From the NCBI GenBank assembly GCA_001804785.1, contig MHBG01000056.1, forward strand, positions 19,434-83,433: 64,000 nt of DNA, read 5' to 3'. Under the pieces are notes generated by a model. That model was not told where the DNA came from and ran no database searches. It saw only the letters and a program-made list of their open reading frames with translations. Shown piece after piece: positions 33,727-42,519 of this stretch. The stretch is from Lentisphaerae bacterium GWF2_45_14. Lineage in GTDB: Bacteria > Verrucomicrobiota > Lentisphaeria > Victivallales > GWF2-45-14. The position numbers were made by a program, and so were the translations under genes. The first letter of the stretch is position 1, and every line of letters begins with the position of its first letter.

Positions 33727-34902
33727 ATGCCCGATAATTTTTCCGATATAGCTCCAGCTAAGAGAAAATGGGGATTCCTCCCCATTCTTGATTATTATGT
33801 TTTCAGCCAGTTCATGATTCCGCTTTCCGTACTCATAATCGGCTTTATACTCCTTTTTGTCATAGGGGATATATTTAATGACCTTCAGGACTTCCTGGAG
33901 TCCGATACCGATAGAGCAAAACTGCCTATCATGATAGAATACTTTATTCTTCTGCTTCCGGGGAACATACGCTTCATCCTTCCGATATCAGTGCTCCTTT
34001 CCTGCATGTACACCATGGCTAACTTCGGTAAAAATATGGAAGTTACTGCTATGAGGGCGTCGGGAATATCGCTTCTTCGCTGCGGCGGCTCAATTTATGT
34101 GGTGGCCTTGATTATAACGGGTATAAATTTCTGGTTCAACGAGCAGCTGGTACCTGTCTGTGAAAGCCGTGCCGAAACTCTGAAGGACAAAACGACCAGA
34201 GGCGATGCCTACAGGTCTGACCTTCAGAATATGCTTACCTACGTAAGTCCGAACAAAAAACACACCTGGCTTTTTAAATATTTTACTGAGGCTGGCGTTC
34301 AGAAGGAAGTAATGCTGAAAAGCTATTTGCTCCCCGAGTCAGCCATGGAAAACAGAAAACTTATCTACGATATCCAAGCGGCAGAGTCCAGTTTTGTCCC
34401 CGGCGAAGGATGGGTGTTCAAGGATGGTACGATTACCCTTTATACCGAAGACGGTTTTATGCCGAGGAACCCCGAACCATTCCAAAGGCTAGTGAAAGGT
34501 GTGGATGAACTGCCGGAAACCCCCTCCGAAATATTGAACTCTGCCCGCCCGCCGGAAGACCTGCCGACATGGTCCATATGGCAGATACTTCATTTTACCA
34601 AAGACATGGATGATATTTGTCGCTACAAGTACGCCACTATATTTTTCCACAGGATTGCCTTTCCGTGGTCATGCCTTATCGCCGTTTTTCTCGGAATCCC
34701 TCTCGCCGCTAAAAACGAACGCGGGGGTATTTTCAAGTCCATCCTCTCGGCGGTAGCCGTTATCATCGTATACCAGATGTCCTCGGAAGTATTTCTTGTC
34801 CTCGGCAAGCAGGGCTATCTTTATCCTGTGGTTGCCGGACTCTTTCCAACTATACTCTTTATAGCGTACGGCTGGTATAACATAGTTAAACAGAACGCCT
34901 GA
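33727..34902 (+). CDS. LptF/LptG-family permease (YjgP/YjgQ)
   Basis: 391 residues with three membrane helices (about 25-45, 75-95, 110-130), a periplasmic beta-jellyroll (about 140-290, VSPNKKHTWLFKYF) and three more helices, the LptF/LptG layout. These proteins, with the LptB ATPase, lift lipopolysaccharide out of the inner membrane. Only one member is encoded here, as in many non-proteobacteria whose second copy lies elsewhere. No Shine-Dalgarno site precedes the ATG, which follows the rpsU terminator by seven bases. Consistent with lpxA at the left edge. Confidence 0.8.
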   Translation: MPDNFSDIAPAKRKWGFLPILDYYVFSQFMIPLSVLIIGFILLFVIGDIFNDLQDFLESDTDRAKLPIMIEYFILLLPGNIRFILPISVLLSCMYTMANFGKNMEVTAMRASGISLLRCGGSIYVVALIITGINFWFNEQLVPVCESRAETLKDKTTRGDAYRSDLQNMLTYVSPNKKHTWLFKYFTEAGVQKEVMLKSYLLPESAMENRKLIYDIQAAESSFVPGEGWVFKDGTITLYTEDGFMPRNPEPFQRLVKGVDELPETPSEILNSARPPEDLPTWSIWQILHFTKDMDDICRYKYATIFFHRIAFPWSCLIAVFLGIPLAAKNERGGIFKSILSAVAVIIVYQMSSEVFLVLGKQGYLYPVVAGLFPTILFIAYGWYNIVKQNA

Positions 34903-34907
34903 TCATT

Positions 34908-35144
34908 ATGCCGAAAAAAGTCAAACAGAATGCCTATAGGGGATTTATTGGTTTTTTGGTGACGCCGATTCTTTTCGTCAATCTCTTTGTAATCTGGAAG
35001 CTCTACCGTTCCGCCGGGCACTGGGCCTTTACTGTCATTCCTTATTCGCTGGATGAAAAACTTACGTATCTCGCGATGCTTCTGCTCTTGAACTCTCTGG
35101 CCCTTGTGGTACTTGTTCTTTACGTGAGGTTCGCGCGTTCATGA
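34908..35144 (+). CDS. Small two-helix membrane protein
   Basis: 78 residues with a basic start MPKKVKQNAYRGF and two predicted membrane helices (about 13-31, FIGFLVTPILFVNLFVIW, and about 53-73, LAMLLLLNSLALVVLVLYV). Starts five bases after the LptF/G stop, so probably co-transcribed. Not recognised; it could be an accessory to the permease or unrelated. Confidence 0.6.
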   Translation: MPKKVKQNAYRGFIGFLVTPILFVNLFVIWKLYRSAGHWAFTVIPYSLDEKLTYLAMLLLLNSLALVVLVLYVRFARS

Positions 35145-35166
35145 TAAAAATCAAGGGGGGAATGAA

Positions 35167-35754
35167 ATGAGCAGTGGAGATTCTTCTTTTTCGTGTGAGG
35201 ACAAGCTTTTTCTTCTCAGGCTTGCGCGTTCCGCGATGGAAGCGAAGCTTTTGAAAAAATCGGCGCCTGATCTGGGGACGCTTCCCGGAAGTCTGAACGT
35301 TACGGCATCGTGTTTTGTAACACTTCATACGAAGGGCGGCGAGCTCCGCGGCTGCATCGGAAATATCGGAGGTTTCGAGCCGCTCGGCAGTAATGTGCTG
35401 CACAATGCGGTTAATTCGGCTTTTCGCGATCCGCGCTTCGCTCCTGTTTCCAGTATTGAGGAGTTGAACCGTCTTGAAATAGAAATATCCATTCTTACAG
35501 CCCCCGAGAAAATAGCGTCTCTTGATGAATTTATCGTCGGCGAGCATGGCATAATTATTCAGAAGGGCGGAGCTTCCGCTGTTTTTCTGCCGCAGGTCGC
35601 GCCAGAGCAGGGATGGGACAAGAATACGACGCTGACGCATCTTTCAATGAAGGCCGGAATGTCCCCTGACGCCTGGCGGGAGAAGGGTGCCGAATTCAGT
35701 GTGTTCAGAGCTATTGTTTTTGCAGAAAAGGATTTCAAAGGAGAAATTAATTGA
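35167..35754 (+). CDS. AMMECR1-domain protein (AmmeMemoRadiSam system protein A)
   Basis: 195 residues. The conserved core GGELRGCIGNIG is diagnostic of AMMECR1, together with NAVNSAFRDPRFAP, LEIEISILTAPEKI and FLPQVAPEQGWDK. In many bacteria AMMECR1 (protein A), a MEMO protein (B) and a radical SAM enzyme (C) sit together; B and C are absent here. The biochemical role is not established. GGGGGGAATGAA precedes the ATG. Its stop overlaps the start of the next gene by three bases. Confidence 0.85.
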   Translation: MSSGDSSFSCEDKLFLLRLARSAMEAKLLKKSAPDLGTLPGSLNVTASCFVTLHTKGGELRGCIGNIGGFEPLGSNVLHNAVNSAFRDPRFAPVSSIEELNRLEIEISILTAPEKIASLDEFIVGEHGIIIQKGGASAVFLPQVAPEQGWDKNTTLTHLSMKAGMSPDAWREKGAEFSVFRAIVFAEKDFKGEIN

Positions 35755-37349
35755 GAATAATTCTTGACGGTCTTAGAGTCTTTGTAAAAAAAGTCCCGGT
35801 GTCTGTAACAAATCTTGATCAGGAGTTGAAGCCTTTTATCTCGTCTTTTTCGGGTATCCCCGAAGATGATATCCGTTCATATCGGATTCTCAGGAAAACC
35901 CTTGACGCCAGGGAACGGAGAAAACTCCATTTTATATTCAAGATCGATGTCGATGTCGTCGAGTCCTCAAAACAGGCGGCCAAATTTCCATCTCCGTCGC
36001 TTCAGGTTTCGCATCCTCTTCGGCAACTTTCGCCATTAAAGGGCATTCCGCTTAACCCTGTTGTTGTCGGCTCCGGGCCCGCCGGTCTCATGGCGGCTCT
36101 TCTTCTTGCGGAGTACGGACTGAAACCCATTATATGCGAGCGTGGTCGCGATGTGAATTCCCGGCACGAGGATATCGGTCAGTTTCTCCAGTCCAGACAG
36201 CTCAACACCGAAAGCAATTATCTTTTCGGGGAGGGCGGCGCCGGAACATATTCCGATGGAAAGCTTTATACCAGGATAAACGATCCTGCGTCGTCTTATG
36301 TGCTTGAGTCGTTTGTTGCCGCCGGTGCGCCGGAGGAAATCCTTTATCTCAAGCGCCCGCACATCGGTTCCGATATGCTTCCCAAAATGGTGAAAAATAT
36401 CCGCGAAAAAATAATCTCGCTTGGCGGTTCGTTCCTGTGGTCTACCGCGGTTTCCGATGTCTTTATCGAGAAGAAACGCTGTCGCGGCGTGATTACTTCT
36501 AAGGGTGAAAAAATAGAAGCCCCATTTGTTCTGATGGCCCCCGGACTCAGCGCCAGAGATATAATAACGGCCCTGATAGGAAATGGAGTTAATTACTTTC
36601 TCAAGGGCTTCCAGATAGGTTGCCGTGTCGAGCATTCTCAGAGTTTTGTCAATATGTTCCAGTACGGCATCGACCCGCTTCCGCCATTTCTGAGCGCAGC
36701 CGAATACAACTTCGTGAGTCGTCCGCCCAACGACAGAAACGCGGGCGCTGTTACATTTTGCATGTGTCCCGGCGGTGAAATAATTCCGGCCGTAAATCAG
36801 CAGGGCAGGCTTTCCACCAACGGAATGAGCCCCTATGGCCGAAACGGTCATTTTGCGAACTCGGCGATAATCGTCAATCAGGATCCTTCCGGGTTTAAAA
36901 CATACGTGGATGCGTTTGCTTTTATCGATAACATTGAGAGGCTCGCATTTGAGGCTGGCGGCTCAGATTTTGCGGCTCCGGCCCAGGATGCCTATTCATT
37001 TGTGCGCGGCGAGGAAAGTCTTTCTTCAAGCAAAAGCAGCTACAGATTTGGAACTGTTTCAGCCAGAATCGATACCATTTTGCCGCAGAGAACGGCTGAT
37101 GCCGTTAGCGAGGCCCTTATCCATTTTGAAAAAATGGCCGCCGGCTTTATGACTTCCGGCAAAATAATAGGAGTTGAGACTCATGTGTCAAGTCCGGTGC
37201 GCTTTTTCAGACATCCCGAGACATTTCAGTCGTCGCTTGAGGGCCTTTATTTCGCGGGCGAGGGTGCCGGATATGCGGGCGGCATAATGTCAAGCGCTGT
37301 CGACGGTCTCAACATAGCCGAGAAGATCCTCAGAAACGGTATCTCTTGA
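35751..37349 (+). CDS. FAD-dependent oxidoreductase (COG2509-like)
   Basis: 532 residues from a TTG start that overlaps the previous stop (TTGA). An N-terminal about 90-residue domain with SYRILRKTLDARERRK precedes the FAD Rossmann motif VVVGSGPAGLMAALLLAEYG and the block ICERGRDVNSRHEDIGQF. Conserved family stretches follow: SNYLFGEGGAGTYSDGKLYT, and near the C-terminus GLYFAGEGAGYAGGIMSSAVDG. COG2509 proteins are widespread dehydrogenases of unknown substrate. Translational coupling to AMMECR1 is the only contextual hint. Confidence 0.85.
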   Translation: MRIILDGLRVFVKKVPVSVTNLDQELKPFISSFSGIPEDDIRSYRILRKTLDARERRKLHFIFKIDVDVVESSKQAAKFPSPSLQVSHPLRQLSPLKGIPLNPVVVGSGPAGLMAALLLAEYGLKPIICERGRDVNSRHEDIGQFLQSRQLNTESNYLFGEGGAGTYSDGKLYTRINDPASSYVLESFVAAGAPEEILYLKRPHIGSDMLPKMVKNIREKIISLGGSFLWSTAVSDVFIEKKRCRGVITSKGEKIEAPFVLMAPGLSARDIITALIGNGVNYFLKGFQIGCRVEHSQSFVNMFQYGIDPLPPFLSAAEYNFVSRPPNDRNAGAVTFCMCPGGEIIPAVNQQGRLSTNGMSPYGRNGHFANSAIIVNQDPSGFKTYVDAFAFIDNIERLAFEAGGSDFAAPAQDAYSFVRGEESLSSSKSSYRFGTVSARIDTILPQRTADAVSEALIHFEKMAAGFMTSGKIIGVETHVSSPVRFFRHPETFQSSLEGLYFAGEGAGYAGGIMSSAVDGLNIAEKILRNGIS

Positions 37350-37406
37350 AACTCTAAGTCTTTATGCTATTTATATTGTTTTTAATGTCAGGCAGGATGC
37401 GAATAA

Positions 37407-38513
37407 ATGAAACTGATCTTTATTACAGACCATATGAAATTTTCCGGGGGGCGCCGTCTTATGTTCGACTATGCCCTCTATCTTATGAAAAAGGGACACG
37501 AAGTAAGTGTCCTTGTTGAGAAGAAGGAAGGCGGACTTTCTGATTATATCCCGGCAAAAGTTGTCCCCGCTCTCAGTGCCGAACATATTCCGGAGGCCGA
37601 TCTGATCATTGCCACCAGCCCCAAAGAAGTCCGTCAGGCATGGGAGGCGCACAGGGGAAAGGTCGTTCATTTTTGTCAGGGATTGGAACTCGTTGATCTT
37701 GAACAGCGTATAAGTGGCGCTGTTACTCCGATCCGCTATCAGGGCAATGGTATTCTCAAGAAGCTGAAAATCTTCAAGAAGAAGTTTGAGTGGCGCAGAA
37801 AACACCGCATATTCGACGATGCCTATAAGCTGCCGACACATCTTATCGCGATAACGGATCCCATGTGCAAGTACTTGGAGGACCGCTACCAGCGTCCCGC
37901 TTACCTTTGCCGGAACGGGGTTGATCTTGAAAATCTTAATCCGCGGGCCGACTGGAAGCCGGAGCATTTTACAGAGACCAGACCAATGCGGATAGTAAAT
38001 GTAGGTCCTATCGAGGTAACTTATAAGGGCATACCCGTCACGGTCAAAGCCGTGGAAATGGCAAGAGCCAGAGATATCCCGCTGGATTTTATGAGATTGG
38101 CCTCGATTGCGGGCAAGAATGAAATGGGTGGAGGTCTTACTTATAACCTTCTTTTAAATTCACCTCGTCGTGAATTTTGCGAGGCATTGAGCTCATGTGA
38201 TGTATATATATCGAACTCCACGGAACGCGAGGGATTCGGGCTTCCCGCCGTTGAGGCTATGGCCTCCGGACTTCTCTGCATATTGAGCGATATCACGGCA
38301 TATAGAAGCTTCTCTTCTGAGACAGGGCATTGCATCTTTGTCCCCGGAGATGATGCCGGAGCCACTGCCGACGCAATAGAGAAAATATACAAAATGCCGC
38401 TTAGCGAAATGTCTCAGATGCGTGCCAAGGCGATTACCCTCGCATCGCAGTTTTCGCATCAGAAGGCCTGTGCCGAGTTTGAACAGATACTCGAAAAAAT
38501 AAACGCCCTCTGA
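37407..38513 (+). CDS. GT4-type glycosyltransferase (GT-B fold)
   Basis: 368 residues. N-terminal domain MKLIFITDHMKFSGGRRLMF, and C-terminal donor-binding domain with RIVNVGPIEVTYKGIP, CDVYISNSTEREGFGLPAVE (the EX7E signature) and the run to AMASGLLCILSD. It transfers a sugar from an activated nucleotide donor, probably for cell-surface polysaccharide. It is the last plus-strand gene and converges with the DUF6259-like gene, five bases apart. Confidence 0.8.
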   Translation: MKLIFITDHMKFSGGRRLMFDYALYLMKKGHEVSVLVEKKEGGLSDYIPAKVVPALSAEHIPEADLIIATSPKEVRQAWEAHRGKVVHFCQGLELVDLEQRISGAVTPIRYQGNGILKKLKIFKKKFEWRRKHRIFDDAYKLPTHLIAITDPMCKYLEDRYQRPAYLCRNGVDLENLNPRADWKPEHFTETRPMRIVNVGPIEVTYKGIPVTVKAVEMARARDIPLDFMRLASIAGKNEMGGGLTYNLLLNSPRREFCEALSSCDVYISNSTEREGFGLPAVEAMASGLLCILSDITAYRSFSSETGHCIFVPGDDAGATADAIEKIYKMPLSEMSQMRAKAITLASQFSHQKACAEFEQILEKINAL

Positions 38514-38518
38514 CTTTT

Positions 38519-40612
38519 TCAGTCGGCGTCTATCACCGAAAACTTTGCTTCGTACGGCTGAAGATATACGGACCGTTTTCTATTTTTTATATCATATTCG
38601 AAGACTTGCGGCGCTCCGCTGAAATTAAGCAATGCCACGCCCCGTGAACCGTCTCCTGCCTTCCAGATGCTGCCCATTACTGCCGACTGTGAAAAACTGA
38701 CCGGAGTCTTCGATGTCGGCTCCCATGTAGCGTTTATCTGAGGAATATCGTTGAGCGGGCTTAATTCCCCGAGAAGTTCGCCGTATATCATGTATTTTTT
38801 TGCTTCGAGCTTTACTGCAATGAGTTTCTTCAGAAATTCAGTTTGTTTTTCATATTTTTTCAGGAAACCTTCCCCTTCCATTTCCTTATGGCTTAGCCAT
38901 GTATTCTGGATTCCCCAGAGAAAGAGACGGCCCTGCATCATGACGAAGAAGTTGAAATTACCGTTGTCAGGCATAGGGTGGATGAAATATATATTATATC
39001 CTGAATAAACAGCCTGGCAGAGCGGGATGCTTTCATGCGAATATTTCTCGAATCCAAGAAAGCCGTCAATGTTGTCCATATATGGTTCGGCGGCTCCTTC
39101 CGTTGTCAATGCTACGTGTTTGCCTGAAAATGACGCATGGATTTTTGTGAGCATGTCTCTGTATCCGTCAACCCAGTATGACCCGCCGCCTAGAGGATGA
39201 TTGTGGGATTTATTAAAACAGTTGGCTGGAGATGCCGCTCCGGTCTGGTCTATATAAATGGCGTTGATACCGTAGTTCAAAGCTAGTTCTTTGGCGACGT
39301 TGATTACTTTTTTCTGCCAGAATTCCTGTGTCGGACACATTGCCGAGAATATCTGTTTTGAGGCATAGCTTTCCGTGTATGGTGATTTCAGGTCGGGTTT
39401 TAGGGCCAGGCAGCTCTGGACTTCCGGCTCGTAGAAATCCGTATTGGACTGGTCCCATATTCTTCCGTTTATATAAGGCATGACCGTATTGCCTGAATTC
39501 ACAAGTTCTTCAGCGACCTCTTTCATATTTGAAGAGCGCACCGGAAAATAGTAAGGGTATTCCTTGTCAGAACGTCTCGTTGTCCATTCATACCAATGCG
39601 CGCCAACAGGCGCATTTAAAGTCTTTTGTGCCAGTAGCGTGAATTCTTTGATTGCGCTCGAGCCCTGCCAGAGCAGAAGCCATGCTCCGCATTCCTTGAA
39701 CGATACAGGAATGTCTTTTCTGTCTATGAGTTTTTCCTTTTGGGCCCATTTCTGTTTCAGGGCCCACGCCCTGTAGATTTTTGCCGCATGCCACCAATTT
39801 CCTTTGAAAGGCTTCACTACTACAGGGAAGGTCGAATTATATCCGGTTCCGGGCATTCCCATGTTCTCTGGCTGTATTTTCATTGCAATACTCTGGTCCA
39901 CCGATATTTGAAAGGCTTTGCTTTTTGATTCGCCGTCATGCGCCGCGAAATAGAGTCCGGAGTTTGCAATGCTGAGGGAAATAAACTGTACCGGACAATG
40001 AATCGATGGATATGTGAAATAACCGGCTTCCACGTTGTTTTTCTTTAGGAATCCGCCAAGTTTTCCGCCGGGGAAAACTACGTCCGCTGTACCAGGCGTT
40101 GAGGTATTTGAGAGTATCGGATATTCTACAATCCACGCACCGTATTTTTTACTTTTGTTATCGACTTTTATTTCCCATCGGCTGCCGGAGTCATTGGAAA
40201 GCGTGATGACGACGGTTACATCAATTATGTTTTTTTCTCCGGGCAGACTCAGATTTTTCCATGACATGGTTATTGAATTATCTTCCCTTGTAAAACTTTT
40301 TTCAGAATCGGAGAGACTTGTGATAAAGCAGTTATTTTTTTTATCCCCGCTATTTGGCAGAGACCTGAATTCAATTCTCCAAAGGGCCGGATTTTTTTCG
40401 GGAGCTTTGACGAATTTATGATTATCCGCCGCCTTATTGACTATTCCGTCGCATGAAAAACCTTTTGACGAGTCGCAGAAGATTATTTTCATTGAATCGT
40501 CTTCAAGTATCAGCGGATTTTTTTGCGTGCAGCTCTGCTGTTGATTCAGGCAGGCGTTGGATAGTAAGAGCAGGATTAGGGAAGGGACGATCCTGAGAAC
40601 GGGATTTAACAT
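38519..40612 (-). CDS. DUF6259-like lipoprotein, putative glycoside hydrolase
   Basis: 697 residues with a lipoprotein signal (SLILLLLSNAC). An N-terminal beta-sandwich (about 30-260) resembles the super-sandwich of GH36/GH97-type enzymes. The TIM-barrel part includes GAHWYEWTTR, NAIYIDQTGAASPANCFN with a candidate Asp nucleophile and ALTTEGAAEPYMDNIDGF with a candidate acid/base Glu. A C-terminal beta domain follows. The enzyme would be anchored in the outer membrane or periplasm and act on an unknown glycan. It lies 21 bases after a prepilin-like gene in a GntR-headed operon, with CGGAG before the ATG. Confidence 0.7.
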   Translation of the reverse strand: MLNPVLRIVPSLILLLLSNACLNQQQSCTQKNPLILEDDSMKIIFCDSSKGFSCDGIVNKAADNHKFVKAPEKNPALWRIEFRSLPNSGDKKNNCFITSLSDSEKSFTREDNSITMSWKNLSLPGEKNIIDVTVVITLSNDSGSRWEIKVDNKSKKYGAWIVEYPILSNTSTPGTADVVFPGGKLGGFLKKNNVEAGYFTYPSIHCPVQFISLSIANSGLYFAAHDGESKSKAFQISVDQSIAMKIQPENMGMPGTGYNSTFPVVVKPFKGNWWHAAKIYRAWALKQKWAQKEKLIDRKDIPVSFKECGAWLLLWQGSSAIKEFTLLAQKTLNAPVGAHWYEWTTRRSDKEYPYYFPVRSSNMKEVAEELVNSGNTVMPYINGRIWDQSNTDFYEPEVQSCLALKPDLKSPYTESYASKQIFSAMCPTQEFWQKKVINVAKELALNYGINAIYIDQTGAASPANCFNKSHNHPLGGGSYWVDGYRDMLTKIHASFSGKHVALTTEGAAEPYMDNIDGFLGFEKYSHESIPLCQAVYSGYNIYFIHPMPDNGNFNFFVMMQGRLFLWGIQNTWLSHKEMEGEGFLKKYEKQTEFLKKLIAVKLEAKKYMIYGELLGELSPLNDIPQINATWEPTSKTPVSFSQSAVMGSIWKAGDGSRGVALLNFSGAPQVFEYDIKNRKRSVYLQPYEAKFSVIDAD

Positions 40613-40633
40613 ACGTACTCCGTTTTTTAAAGA

Positions 40634-41287
40634 TTATTTGTAAAGGGTATTTCCATCGTGTTCAAAAGCGCCAGGCAGCTCGGTTCTTCCAATACCTGCC
40701 GTATGTCCGTCGAGAAATAATGCGTTTGTCCTGCCGTTGTGCCAGAAACCAATACAGCATATAGATGTCTCCATAGGGTTTATTTGTCTTTCAAATCCGG
40801 CAAAATATCCCCAGTCTCCTTCATGCCCGTCCCATATTATGGCTGAACCCGAAGGACTGCTGACCTTCAGCGACTTCAGCATTGGACAAGTGTTATCTGA
40901 AGGTATGCCCATCATATCCCGATTCCATGAATAATTTGTCCGGTAGGAGCCGGGGGCCTGGTCCGGGAATTTTACTTCGGTATTGCTTGTGCAGTAGAAG
41001 TTTTCGTAGGATGTCCAGCGTTGGTAATCCTGGGTTATTCCCATCAGCGGGGCGAGGAGGATGGGCCATGTGTAATTGTTGTCTGCATGTGTTGGCGGAA
41101 TCCATCCATCATTTTCGGCGGTGTAGAAAGCTACTCCCAGGCCTATTTGCTTTTGCTTGTTGGCGCAAGTTATCTGGTGTGCTTTGTTTTTAGCGTTTCT
41201 GAGGGCTGGCAGGAGCATAGAGGCCAATATTGATATTATGGTTATAACTATCAGCAGCTCAATGAGCGTGAACTTTTTAACCTTCAT
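40634..41287 (-). CDS. Prepilin-like protein with N-terminal methylation motif
   Basis: 217 residues: MKVKKFTLIELLIVITIISI with Gly/Phe cleavage context, the block CANKQKQIGLGV with Cys five residues before Gln, and C-terminal NALFLDGHTAGIG. AAGGAAAA precedes the ATG, which overlaps the GntR stop by four bases (ATGA), so expression is tied to the regulator. It has no pilus assembly genes nearby and precedes a glycosidase-like lipoprotein. Confidence 0.85.
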   Translation of the reverse strand: MKVKKFTLIELLIVITIISILASMLLPALRNAKNKAHQITCANKQKQIGLGVAFYTAENDGWIPPTHADNNYTWPILLAPLMGITQDYQRWTSYENFYCTSNTEVKFPDQAPGSYRTNYSWNRDMMGIPSDNTCPMLKSLKVSSPSGSAIIWDGHEGDWGYFAGFERQINPMETSICCIGFWHNGRTNALFLDGHTAGIGRTELPGAFEHDGNTLYK

Positions 41288-42369
41288 TGTGTTTTCCTTT
41301 TTAGGGTTTTGTTCGGGATCAATGAGCCGGGTATATCAAGTCGGTCTTCGATATACCCTTTCTGTCTCTTCTTCCGCAAGGCATTCAGTCCAGATTCGAT
41401 TAATTCTTTGAAGTCGGTCTTGACACTGGTCAGGTAGGGCGGCGCGTTTATGAACTGTTCAAGTCCGTCAAAGCCCATGACGCCGATGTCATCGGGAACT
41501 TTTATCTCCTGCGAAGCCAGATAATCAATGACTCCGACTGCTTTGATGTCGGTATCGACGAATATGCTGTCGAAGCTGGAGTTTTTCCCGAGAAGCAGAG
41601 ATGCCCCTCTTGCTCCGTCGCATTGAGATTCTATTCCAAGTACGACATTGTTCATGTCGAACATCAAGCCGTAATCGGAAAGGGCCTTTTTGTATCCGTC
41701 AAATTTCTCAGTCATTTTACTGGAGCCGATGTAGGCTATTTTTCTGTATCCCGCGCTTGCGATGTAACTTATTCCTTTATAAACGCTTTCGTGTAAAGCG
41801 CATGATAAATGCAGGCATTTGAGGTCAGAATCAGTCCGGCTTCCGATTATCACGACTTGCGTTTTTTGTGATTCTATCAGGTTTGAAATAAGTTTGGAAA
41901 ATTCACTTTCCCCGCCGAAAAAAACAGCATCATACCCTTTAAGCCGAATACCAATGCTATTCGAATTGTCTTTCGGGTGAACAATCACGGTTGAAAATGT
42001 TTCATTATCAAGCAGTGACTGCATGAATGCTGAATATATTTTATTTACGATATGCCAGTTGTCCGGATTGGCTTCTCTGTCTCCAATATTCATTCGAGAC
42101 GATATAAGCGCATAGTTCCTGCAGGCGGTTTCTTTCAGTTCAGGCCCGACAAATGTTCCCCTGCCTTGAATGCGATACAATATTTTTTCCCTGTTCAGTT
42201 GCTGTAATGCCTTATGGGCCGTCATTGGGTCGACTTTTAAGAGTTCCGCCAATTCTCTCTGCGAGAAAAATCTCGCGCCGGGAAGCGGATTGTTATTTTT
42301 AATCCATGAAAGGACTTCCGCCCTGACCTTCTCGGCGCCTTTAAGATGTTTTGCGGATTCAAGCGGCAT
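41284..42369 (-). CDS. GntR-type regulator with LacI-like effector domain
   Basis: About 361 residues. N-terminal winged helix: ARFFSQRELAELLKVDPMT, AHKALQQLNREKILYRIQGR, typical GntR; the rest is a periplasmic-binding fold seen in LacI proteins (RKIAYIGSSKMTEKFDGYKK, DDIGVMGFDGLEQFI). Such AraR-like hybrids sense sugars. ATG 42369 is preferred over TTG 42381 because the promoter's start point falls near 42391 and GGGAA lies at a suitable distance. It heads the operon with the prepilin-like and DUF6259-like genes. Confidence 0.85.
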   Translation of the reverse strand: MPLESAKHLKGAEKVRAEVLSWIKNNNPLPGARFFSQRELAELLKVDPMTAHKALQQLNREKILYRIQGRGTFVGPELKETACRNYALISSRMNIGDREANPDNWHIVNKIYSAFMQSLLDNETFSTVIVHPKDNSNSIGIRLKGYDAVFFGGESEFSKLISNLIESQKTQVVIIGSRTDSDLKCLHLSCALHESVYKGISYIASAGYRKIAYIGSSKMTEKFDGYKKALSDYGLMFDMNNVVLGIESQCDGARGASLLLGKNSSFDSIFVDTDIKAVGVIDYLASQEIKVPDDIGVMGFDGLEQFINAPPYLTSVKTDFKELIESGLNALRKKRQKGYIEDRLDIPGSLIPNKTLKRKTQ

Positions 42370-42383
42370 AAGTTTTCCCAATA

Positions 42384-42411
42384 TGAATTATAAGTGAATT
42401 ATAAGTGAATT
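42384..42411. repeat. Tandem 11-bp repeat in the GntR promoter
   Basis: TGAATTATAAG occurs twice in succession, then TGAATT. Each unit holds a TATAAT box on the minus strand; only the one at 42398-42403 is at the right distance from TTGACA. It may be a direct-repeat operator or a promoter duplication. Confidence 0.7.
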
Positions 42412-42426
42412 GTTTTGTTTTGTCAA
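42398..42426 (-). promoter_or_regulatory. Perfect sigma-70 promoter for the GntR operon
   Basis: TTGACA (42421-42426), 17 bases, TATAAT (42398-42403) on the minus strand, both exact consensus. This is the third promoter of this quality in the window, again before a sugar regulator. Confidence 0.75.
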
Positions 42427-42519
42427 GGCATATCCGCTTTTTAAATACTGGAATATTTCCACTTTAAAAATTATTTGTTACGTGCTATCTTGAAGGATAA
42501 TCAAACTCAGAGGGTAGAA

